Shown here one piece after another: positions 54,624-64,000 of a stretch of 64,000 nt of DNA. This DNA comes from Scedosporium boydii (Eukaryota; Ascomycota; Sordariomycetes; Microascales; Microascaceae), in assembly GCA_002221725.1 (NCBI GenBank), contig NJFT01000035.1, forward strand, positions 124,001 through 188,000, given 5' to 3'. Numbering within the stretch: the stretch's first letter is position 1; each line of letters starts with the position of its first letter. The notes under the pieces are model-generated. The model ran no database searches and was not told the origin of the DNA. It worked only from the letters and a program-made list of their open reading frames with translations. The position numbers were made by a program, and so were the translations under genes.

Positions 54624-56194
54624 TCACCATCCACGCCATCGTGGCCATACATCAACAACGATGTTCCGCGATTCTTCCTTCCTACTGTCAACAATGAGGT
54701 ACCAGCCGTAGCAGGCTCCAGCAATACAAGAGTGATTCGGCCAGATTCTGACGCGTTGTCCGACCTTGAGCGGCACTTCGCCTGTCCCCTCCCCTTTCCA
54801 TCCCAACACGCCGTGCTCCTGGCTCACCTTGACTACTTGCCAGCCTCCGTGAACAGCGGGAAACTCTGAAGTGGGCGGCGGAATAGAAAGGCCGGCTTCT
54901 GGCCAAGGAGCCACAAGTCCCCAACCGCTATAGTGGCGACTCTTTTCGCCACCCATGTCCTTGCATGGCTCCCGACCTAGCCCAAGGCACCCAGCGTTGA
55001 TCAGAGCTTCTGTCGTACCATCGGGTCCTCGACCTGAATATAGAGACACTATATCCACCAAGATGCTAATGCCGATATCATCTGAACTCAGGAGGTCAGG
55101 CGATCTCGCATGAGTCGACAGTTGCTGCAGATCCAGGGTAGGATATACACCCGCGTGTGCCTCAAGCCGGTAGCCTTTAGACTTTAGGTCCTGTAGTCGG
55201 TTCAGAATTTCTCGGCATATCTCCGAGTCCTGATGGCTGCAGCCAGCCGATCCACCCGACTGTGTGAGGCAGGGATGTTGTAAGCTTGTTGCGGTTGGGG
55301 AGGCTCCAACGGAAAGTATCAACGGGCGCGGCGGTTGGCCCTCCTGGAATGAATCTGCAAACTGCCCCAGGACGGTAAACTCTTCCAACAAAAACTTGAG
55401 TGCCTGCCAATCTTCTCTAGCATCGTAAGAGTGTCCGGCGTGGATGTATAAGCCATGGAACTTGATGACGCCTTCATTATCAAGGTGGAATAGTTTCGCC
55501 AATATGTCCACGGAGATTGGTGATTGGGGTACGACTCCGGATCGATGATATCCGCCATCCACTTTCATAAACACCAAAGGCGGGTGTCCCGAAGCTTCCC
55601 CGAGTGCCTTCGCATACTCTAGTTGGTCAGGATGATCGACCATGACGGAAAGTGATCCGGAGCCGAGCTCTTTAGAGATGCTCGCAAGCCGGGACACCGC
55701 ACCCGGCGGAAGCGGGAACCCATAGAGAACCTATTTCGCAACCAAATGAGTGTCCGATCTAAACGAACCTCTTCGGAATATTGTGATGAAACCCACATTT
55801 ACATTTCTTCCAGCTGCCAAATATCCTTTCAGCAAGGGCACCAGGTTCTCGGCCTCAATGACAGTGGACACCACTAGATTAACAGGTGTGGCCGACTTGT
55901 CTCCTACTTGAAGCCGGGTGAGTTCAGTAGTCTAATAAGAGTCTATATGCATCAGCTGGCGTCGTCCCCCTCTGACCTGTTGTTTGAGCAAGATAAGCGA
56001 TTCACCTTGTGAGTTTTAACATGCGGTCTCCACTCTAGCCCAAGCGCGTCTACCGCATTGAGCATACGCTCACAATTCCGTTCGATGATAGCAAGATCAA
56101 GAATGGCGGAAGGGCTCGGGATGGTATAATTGGGGTCCAATAAGGATTGTCCTACGAACCTCTTTCGCAACACTTCTTTTGATGTAATGTCCAT
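54624..56194 (-). CDS. D-serine dehydratase-like PLP enzyme (alanine-racemase fold)
   Basis: Zinc- and PLP-dependent enzyme of the eukaryotic D-serine dehydratase/D-threonine aldolase family, predicted to cleave D-serine to pyruvate and ammonia. Exons on the minus strand 56194-56006, 55931-55803 and 55730-54624, all phase 0, 474 residues. N-terminal TIM barrel: LEWRPHVKTHK carries the PLP lysine; VMVDHPDQLEYAKAL, VFMKVDGGYHRSGV, GLYIHAGHSYD and ILSVGASPTAT follow. The C-terminal beta domain has VGQRVRIWPNHSCIAGACY, with the His and Cys that bind zinc. Length is normal and no key residue is lost. A related activity on other D-beta-hydroxy amino acids is possible. Confidence 0.92.
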
Positions 56195-57213
56195 GGTAGG
56201 CAGAGGGCAACCTCGTCAACCCTATGAAAATGTATTCCAAAATTCAGGTTTGCTATAAAAGTCATGTATGGAGTGACGTCGGCATAAGGAAGACGTTCAC
56301 CAGGTGAAGGTGCAATGCTTGAGAGGGATATATAAATTGTGGAGATGAGGGGAAGTGGGAGAGGAGGGGATGAATGCTTCCGAAGGTTGAACTAGAGCTC
56401 CAAGGATCAATAGGGCGTAGAATGATGTTATCGATGAAGATATCTTCTCTTCCTTCTCAAGTCCTGCCAACTTGGGATCAAAATACTACGTTATGGACTA
56501 ATTCGACCAACTACGAAGAACAGTGACCGATGGATATCCTCTTGATGTATAGAAGTTGATGTTCTGAGAATCATCATGCTAACAGTGGACCTTCCTTTTT
56601 TTCGCAGAGGTTGCTCCTGATTCATGAAGCCTGCAACTGGAAAGTCCACCCCCTCAACACGCCCATATGTCACGTGACATTAGACACCTCCCAGCTGCCA
56701 TCTTAGATCCTGCATAAGTTGCCTCCTCGTCTCTCTTCGAATACCAACAAAACCTTCCTCTTAGAGAAAAAAAAATAATAAATCATCTCAAGTCCGTACC
56801 TTTTCAAACAAAACCGAGAAACGGCAAAGACCACCTCTTTTTCGCATCTTAGGACCGACGCCTTAATTACATCGAGCCGTTTTCTCGAGGGAACGCGCAT
56901 GCTTGCACTAAATATACCCACCCCCATCGTGTCTCCAAATTTCCTCAGCGAATGTGATTGGCCCGCTTCCGATTTCACATCTCCACATCAGCCAGCACGT
57001 CAAGTCAACTGGCCCGAGATATTCACGCTCCCTTCAACTTCTCCCTCCTCTCATCACCGAGTCGTTTCAGCATCCATCTATCCAACGGGCTTAGACGCAT
57101 ACTACGATAAAACCGAGCGCCAGTATCTGGCGCTGGTCTTGCCTTAGGGCATTTTTCACCGCCTACGATACCGCCGCCGGGTTTACGCCGACTCCCTATC
57201 GATCACGATCACG
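56195..57213. other. Divergent promoter region, PLP enzyme and TAF1
   Basis: 1.0 kb between divergent starts; no separate gene called. A plus-strand frame 56899-57147 is more likely leader sequence of TAF1. Confidence 0.5.
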
Positions 57214-60200
57214 ATGTATTCCGACGACGAGACGAACCGGTCTAAGGGGCCTGATGATGTCTCGCCCGAGGACCAAGATGCCGCCGATGAGGCGAACATC
57301 CAGCGCGTTCTGAACATGGTTGCCGACAAGGGAGGGCTTGCTGAGATTAAAGGTATCGACTTCGCCCATACCAAGCCTATCGACCAAAGTGGCAAAGCCG
57401 AAGACGCACAGGATTTCGAAGACATAAGCGACGATGATCTTCCAGACGAAGAACCTCCGACGGCGACCACATCCTTTGAAGTTCCCGGCCTAACAGACGA
57501 CGGAGGAACCAGTCACGATACCGACGATCTGTTTGGTGATGGACGGGAAACGTCGCCCTTCGACGCAGTTCTTGGACCCTCCTCCCCCCAGGCCCCCCCC
57601 ACTGAAACGGAGCTTGTTCTACCCACGGAGACAGAGACCCAACACGAACTCTCATTTTACCCCGATCTTCTGGAGGGCACGAACCAAGACCCCAGCATTC
57701 CTCCCGCCATCGAATCGATCGAGGATTTCGTCAAACAGACATGGCCAAGCTTCAAACAGGGCATTATCCTGAACTGGAATGAACTCCTCCCGCCTAGGAA
57801 GCATTATTATAAGGACAAGAAACCAGTCAGGAAGCCCAAACCACTGTTGACGACGAAGTTAAGCCTCGACATCATGAATGACCAAGAAAAGGCTTTCCGC
57901 GTTCCAGGTTCTACTGCTTCTCAGCAAACCCGGGGTGGCATGTTCCAGGAGGGCCCTGGGAACGGATTTGTCCGCATCGCAGGGCCTACCGGACTCGGCG
58001 AAACCAGCGGGTTGGAGTTTGAGCTAGATGATGAGTCCGATGATGAACCAATTGCTAGGCTTAATAACCAGCATATTGACACCATCTGCTACGACTTCGA
58101 CGAAAAGATTAGGAATGCGGAAAGGATCCGCGACGCTCAAATCGCTGCACAGGCACAACATAAGCGCGCATCTGCGGATCTTGAGGACGAATGGGATGCG
58201 ATGTTCATGGAGGAGGCGCCGAAGAAAAAGAAACGGACTATTCCGAAAGGCCTACCAAATATTACACAGTACTATACGCCATCTCTAGACAACTTCGAGC
58301 TCCTGACTAGGTCCTCCGCTAAACGTGTGCGCTTGGACGTCAACGATCCTAAACTCCACCTCATCGAGCCAGACGAAAGCCGCCCCTCCAAGCGCGCCCG
58401 CCGAGAACAGAACCTCAGACGCATGGCAGGAGGGAATCTCGGTGGGAACGCCCTACGCAGATTCAATATCTCGAATGACGAGGCCTATGAACTGCTTAAG
58501 GAAGCCCACCAAGATAAGGTTCGCGCTACAATTGGCAACATCATGGTCGATCACGGTTTGCCGGCGCTCCGACTAGCATGGCCATACTACAAGACGAGAC
58601 TCTCGGAAAGACCTGACCAGTTCCATCGGCCGCCGTTCCACGTACGAAAGTTTGTTGGCCGGTCTATTGAATTCTCGAAGCGCAACGTGCTCAAGCGCAA
58701 GGCTCAAAAGGGCAAGGCTCGTGACGTCTTCAAGAACACGAAGGATCTCACACTCAGGGACAACTCGACCGCGGTACTTTTCGAGTATTGTGAACGAATT
58801 CCCACCGTTCTCTCCAAGTTTGGTATGGGCAACCGCGTGATCAACTACTACCGCAAGGGAGCGGACACCAATGAACCTCCCCCTCCAAAGAAGGACCTTG
58901 GCGAGACACACATTCTCTTGCCGGAGGATCGGTCACCGTTCGCAATTTTCGGTACAGTCGACCCTGGTGAGACCGTGCCAACACTCCATAATCAGATGTA
59001 TCGGGCTCCGCTTTTCAAACACTCTCCTCGCGAGGGTGACTTTATTCTAGGGCGAAGCTCGACTGGCAGAGAAGGCTCCCAGTGGTACCTAAGAAAAATC
59101 GATCACATTTTCGTTGTCGGACAAACATTCCCGTCAGTGGAAGTGCCCGGCCCTCATTCACGCAAGGTCACGACCACGTCCAAGAATCGGACTAAGATGC
59201 TCAGCTACCGCATCATGAGAAGGCATCCCGAGGGTATGCTATTTACGAGTGATATCACGAAGCACCTGGCTGGCACGAACGACGGCCAAAACAGACAGAA
59301 GCTCAAAGAATTCCTCAAATACGTGCGTCCCGACAAGGACAACAACAGGCCGGGCTTCTGGTCGCTTCCACCCGGCGATACGCTAATGAACGAGGAAGGA
59401 ATCAGGGCCTTGATCAAGCCGGAGGACACCTGCTTAATCGATGGAATGACGATGGGCATGAAGATGCTCGAGGATGCCGGCTACGACCCTCGATTGGCGG
59501 TCATACAAGAGAACGATGAGGACGACCTAGAAACACCAGGAGGTAAAGGTGGCAAGAAGGGTGGCGAGAAGGGTGAAGAGTCCCTCGCGGAGAAGATGGC
59601 TCCCTGGAAGACAACGAAGGCTTTCATCGATGCCTGCACTGGAAAGGCCATGCTTCAGCTCCATGGCGAAGGTGACCCCACGGGCCACGGCCTAGGATTC
59701 AGCTTCATCCGAACCTCGATGAAGGGAGGCTACCTCGAGCAGCTCCAACACGGGCCGTTGTCGTCGTCGGCTGATGCGATCGAAAAGCAGAGGCGGGACA
59801 ACAATGGCCATGCCTACAACGTCAAGAAGCAAGAATTGGCCTATAAATCGGGCATCACCGAGATTTGGACCAAGCAAAAAACCACCCTCAGCGACCCGAC
59901 GCTGCAGGATGATGACGACATCCTCCAAATAGCAGACGAGGATGAGCGGTTCAACGTGCAGGGTGCAGCAACGCCAGCCCCCGCAGTAGACGACAGTGTC
60001 AGCCAGTTTAGCGGATTCACCACGGCCAGTCGCCAGTCCAAGAAGCGACTACGAATCGTGCGCCAGGTGGAGGGCCTAGACGGAGCATTGGAGGAGAGAG
60101 TGGAGATTGTAGAGGACCCCGTGGTAATTGCACAATACATCAAACGGCGCAACGAAATGGAGGCAGCGGAAAAAGAGTATGGAAATAAAACCCCCATCAC

Positions 60201-61101
60201 TCCACCAACCAGATTTCCCCCAGAACCGGACCCAGTGGCCGGACTAGAATTTGAACTTCCTGCTTACTCGATTATTCATCTAGCATCCTCGAAATTATCC
60301 CTACTGGAGATGCCTCGATGGACCGTGTATTTGCCAAAAAGTAAGTTCGGCGTGGCATGAAGCACCAGAGCTTTTCCTCTTACTGACCAACGTTGCAGGA
60401 TCTCGGCGGAACTCGACCGCCTCGAAAAGAACAGGGAAAGGCGGCTGCAGAGGGAGCAGCACAAGAAGCTCCAGGATGGTGCGGGCAGCGCCAGGTCACC
60501 GGAAGCTAGTGAGAAACCGGTTACGGGAACTACCCGAAAGTGTGCCAACTGCGGACAGGTCGGGCACATCAAGACCAACAAGAAGTACGGCACCACATTT
60601 TCTTTGTCTACCCCCGTTCCCTGCATTTGATTTCACCAAGGCTCTAGCGGACCACGAATTTGATCTGGAGTCGAAGGTGTACCCACGTCATCCACAACCG
60701 GATTTTCTTCGTATATTTAATGAGAGGACGCATGGCCGGTGGAAGTCCAAGCTGGCCTTGGCGGCAGCGATGAAGCAGTCCGTCAAGGAGTACCGAGAAC
60801 GAGAGCGCCTGACGAAATCCAAACGTCGGGGCCGGCCTTCCAAGCGGAAGGAGGCCACGCCGGATTGCTCGGCTGTCGCATTAACATGACGTCCCCTTTT
60901 CCCCCTCCATCTTCATCATTATTTCCTAGTCTTCTCTAGCTACGTCCCCACTCGGAATAGCCTAGCTAACTGTAGTTTTCCTTCCCTAGACTCTGCCCAC
61001 TCCTTAATGGAACGGCAGCCGCTAGCGCCGCAAGCGATGCTAGTGGATTCGGTGGTTTCGGACCGGCAACTCCCATGGCAGCCAACTCACCGCCCATGTA
61101 G
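57214..61101 (+). CDS. TAF1: TFIID subunit TAF1
   Basis: Largest subunit of general transcription factor TFIID, nuclear. Exons 57214-60176, 60284-60340, 60399-60584 and 60990-61101; phases agree and give 1105 residues. N terminus is acidic with a TAND-like stretch (ADEANIQRVLNMVADKGG). The DUF3591 core spans about residues 430-800, with FHRPPFHVRKFVGRSIEF, AVLFEYCERIPTVLSKFGMGNRVINYY, HNQMYRAPLFKH and RKIDHIFVVGQTFP. Exons 2 and 3 continue with EIIPTGDASMDR and a helical RLEKNRERRLQREQ stretch, then a CCHC zinc knuckle CANCGQVGHIKTNKK whose last Cys (LCP) comes from exon 4. Bromodomains are absent, as usual in fungi. The last intron is 405 bp, with donor GTACGG and a CTAAC branch site; it contains an unrelated open frame (60614-60889). 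Without the three introns, the longest frame would stop at 60360. Confidence 0.93.
60614..60889 (+). other. Coding-looking ORF inside the last TAF1 intron
   Basis: In a frame different from TAF1, about 91 codons read like a real basic protein segment: FDFTKALADHEFDLESKVYP, PQPDFLRIFNERTHGRW, AAAMKQSVKEYRERERL and an AT-hook-like KRRGRPSKRKE, ending at TGA. There is no clear own start inside the intron. It could be an alternative last exon, a captured gene fragment or chance. Family not recognised. Confidence 0.35.
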
Positions 61102-64000
61102 CATGTGGAAGATTGACTGGCACGAACGTGGCGATGGCGAGGATAAGGGTACGAGTATAGCCTTCAAGAAACGGGCATTGGCTTCTCTTCTTTCTTCTTT
61201 TTCTTCTTTCAGGGGTCATGGAAGACCGGCACAAGAATGGGAAAGAGAGTGCGTGGTATTGTGTTCTTCTCTTTTTAATAGGTTATTTTCTGAGATACCC
61301 CTTCTTAAAGGCAAACGAGGGATTTTGCAGGGTGGACATTAGTCGAATCAGACGGACGCGATCAATACATCCAATGGCTTTTTTATGGCAACAATCTACG
61401 TGTTTGAAGTTGAGTTCCCACAATGTCATAACTCTGCCCGTGATGACAGCGCCTGCAAAGCATCATCAATTTGATGTACAGATGATGCCGCTCGTCTTAC
61501 TTACTGTGTGGTACGGGGCGATGCGCTCCCATCGTCATCCACATACCCGTCCTATGCAAGTGAGACCCTATCCCAGGCTCGCCGAAGCTTCTCTCACATA
61601 AGCGAGAAGCGCGACAGAACTGCGAAGTACGAAAGAGACCGTTTCGATCGGTTGCAATCCATGAGCAAACGCAAGCCCACGTGTGGACTTAAGGAGCTGA
61701 ATCGAGTCGACCATCTCCAGGGATCCTACACGCCCTTCCACTCCTGGTTGGAAGCAAAATACAGGGGATTTTGACTTGAACTGGAGACTCGCTGTAACCC
61801 AACACCATAAGAGCGATGCTAGAAGGGAAAAAAAAAAGGTGGTGGTTTAATATGGCAAGGAGAGAGGTCCACTTTGGCTGGGGTGCTAGCGGCGTCAGGG
61901 ATGCGGCTCGAAAGGCCGGTGGAATTTCGGGATCTAAAATTAGAAACACGATCGTTTCTGGCGCTGTAGGCGCGGATGCATGGGAATGGGGGAGTCGGGA
62001 CGAACAGCAACTGGTGTAGGGTACGAGGTAGGGCTAGTCTAATCTGGGGATTGTGCCACCAGACATTTTACGTTCTAGTGCGGTCTATTGATGCTAGGGT
62101 TTGCTAGTTAGGTGAAAGTCCTTCAATTTGATTCTTGAGTGCAGGTGAAGGTGTGCGAGTACGAGATTCGTGCATTCTACTGGCAGAGCTGACGAGAGGA
62201 ATGGAATCCTTCGCAGGAGGATCAGTAAAGTTTCGTCAGGTCTTACCACAACGGAAGTCGTCAATCAATCCAAGACATCAGATGGGCTTAAAGGGGGCGA
62301 ATAGGTTGAAGGCAACAACGGTTCATGTTGAGGTCGGGAGGAGCGGCGGGCGGGCGTGTAGAGGCGGTTAAGCAAGGGGATTTTTTACTTAAGATGGAAC
62401 GCTGCGAGGTTACTCTGCGGGATTTTGTTGTTATACTTAGAAACAGAGAAAACCAGGAAACGGGATTGGAGGGTACATGCACCCTCGGGAAATGTGACGA
62501 TGAACATGGGACTGAAAAGGGCTAGGGAGGAGGGAGAGGGTGAGGGAGAGGGTGAGGGAGAGGCGAGGCTCTGATCATTTTGTCTCCTCGGGTGAGTTAG
62601 GATTCAATGTTAAGATTATTTTGTGACGGAAAATATTAAGCTGGCCTGTTCAGGGCGACTAAAGGCGGCTTTACATTGGTGCAGATATTACCTCGAATTT
62701 TTGATGTTGGACGATAACCCGCGGAGACTTGGAAGTACGAGGAGGACGACATCCATCAGTCGACTAGAAAACAGCAAGGAGTATTAGGTAAATACCCATG
62801 CAGGCCTATCACCTCGATTCGAGGGTGCAGGTACTAAGAAACCCCTGGCTGGGAAGAGAGAAAGTGGGGGAGGAGGGGAATGTTCTCATGCGTGTGATGA
62901 GGAGGAGGAGGGGAGGAAAACGTGCAAGAAAGCGCCCAGGACCAGGCCTAATTGTGACAAGGTCGCTTCGATCGCATTGTCGGGCTAAATGCCAAATGCC
63001 AAATGCTCCCAAGGGTGCCAAAGTAAGCCAGGCTTTAGTCCCGCCGGATGAGAGGTCTCTTGGTTCTGACTTCGTACTGCTAGACGGTCTTCCTTTTCCT
63101 CGGCGGATGGTGTGAGGTGTGGACTTGGCATTGCAATGCACCACATCGATTGGAAGGTGATCGTAAAGGGCGAATGGCAAATGGTAAATGGTGAGTGGTG
63201 AAATGGCTGCCGTGGCTTGATTGATGAAGGAGGTCGACGTCAATAATTCAGGGCATGTTTATGTTTCTATTTTTAGTCTATTTTTAGAAACGGGCCCTTG
63301 TTCATGCATCGACGCTAAATTACAACTCCAGCGACAGAACGACAGGGACACTACGCCACATACGAGGTGGTCGAGCACCATAACTCACTATCAAACTATC
63401 CACTTGCACGCATATCCGCATCGACACCATCCACTCACAGTCCACGCGAGACTCACATTGGATACATCATCCAGTCGTCTCCCGAAACGACCGACCAGCA
63501 AGACCCCAGGAATTCCTGAATCCAGTCATGATCTAACCCCTCGCCCTTGCGGAAAAGGGAAAAGAAAGGAAAGCCTCGGCAGGCTGGGAGCCACATGTGG
63601 TTTCCATCGCGTTATTCGCTGGCCCTCGAGTTTGGCACAGCCACTCCCCCCGTCGATCTGGATTGTCCCTTGCTCGTTAGGCGCTCGGGGGCGCCTCAAC
63701 GCGGTTCAAGGAGCAATAAACTTTCTGACTTACCCTGTATGGGTCTCGGAAGACTGAATTTGGGGCTACCGTCGTAAATGGCAGGTCGCAATCTGCAATC
63801 GAGAGTATTAGGCATGAGGTCGTCGATGCTGAAGCAAGACACCAAGGCCGCTGCGAATCCGACGTTTGTCGTACGACGCCTTCGACCTGGGAAACTAAAC
63901 CAGTAATACTCTCTCTGGAAATTCCTTCGGGCTATTCCGTCCAGTCCAGAACGTTGGGACATCAATCTTTCTTCTGCGATGGTACCTGGGAGAGAAAGCC
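61102..64000. other. Intergenic to window end
   Basis: No gene recognised in 2.9 kb. Contains a 12-base tandem at 62530-62563, an AAATGCC-type short tandem near 62990-63006 and a (A)AATGG-type repeat near 63175-63202. Confidence 0.5.
62530..62563. repeat. 12-bp tandem repeat, about 2.8 copies
   Basis: Unit GAGGGAGAGGGT, two perfect copies and a third with its last base changed/truncated. Non-coding purine-rich minisatellite. Confidence 0.85.

Noticed and set aside
56899..57147. 82-codon plus-strand ORF before TAF1
   Set aside because: No domain, not linked in frame to TAF1, and located where the leader is expected.
1..64000. CRISPR arrays, phage or bacterial-type operons
   Set aside because: No regularly spaced direct repeats and all genes are eukaryotic with spliceosomal introns.

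Overview
This is a nuclear genome segment from a filamentous ascomycete (Pezizomycotina, most likely a sordariomycete). The evidence is short spliceosomal introns (about 55-240 bp) with GT..AG ends and CTAAC-type branch points, fungal-specific gene families (Zn2Cys6 regulator, DHA-type MFS transporter, TAF1 with a DUF3591 core, cytochrome-b5-fused soluble fumarate reductase), and a U6 snRNA gene with a yeast-like layout. Exon structures were worked out by hand from reading frame, splice consensus and family knowledge. There are no plasmid, phage, CRISPR or bacterial features. No intact transposon was seen.

Layout, left to right. 1-2610 has no convincing gene. A housekeeping block follows: SAGA subunit Ada3/Ngg1 (+), urease (+, five exons), a stand-alone alpha/beta hydrolase of the type found at the N terminus of fungal NLR proteins (-), mitochondrial threonyl-tRNA synthetase (+), a 102-residue Ino4-like bHLH factor (-), a Maf-type nucleotide pyrophosphatase (+), choline/ethanolamine phosphotransferase (-), a secreted glutaminyl cyclase (+) and the OST subunit Swp1/ribophorin II (+).

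23.8-31.0 kb is an accessory-looking locus. A divergent MFS exporter and Zn2Cys6 transcription factor are bracketed by two small proteins that share an eight-cysteine framework. I do not recognise this family, and it is the best candidate for something undescribed. A U6 snRNA gene with TATA box, T-run terminator and downstream B box follows at 31.7 kb.

32.5-35.4 kb holds a multi-exon RBR (RING-IBR-RING) ubiquitin ligase. It carries a Pro/Glu repeat, a second Cys/His cluster and an Arg/Glu coiled-coil tail. Next come a sugar transporter (-) and then about 5 kb without a recognisable gene. A decayed multi-membrane-span gene (-, one stop and two frameshifts) follows, then an intact multi-span membrane protein (+). 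A fumarate reductase-cytochrome b5 fusion (-), a small fasciclin-domain secretory protein (-), a D-serine dehydratase-like PLP enzyme (-) and TAF1 (+) come next. The last TAF1 intron is unusually long and contains a coding-looking ORF. The final 2.9 kb has only simple repeats.

Most genes are independent housekeeping or metabolic units. Plausible functional pairs are the MFS/transcription factor divergent pair and the two membrane-protein genes around 43.7-48.7 kb.
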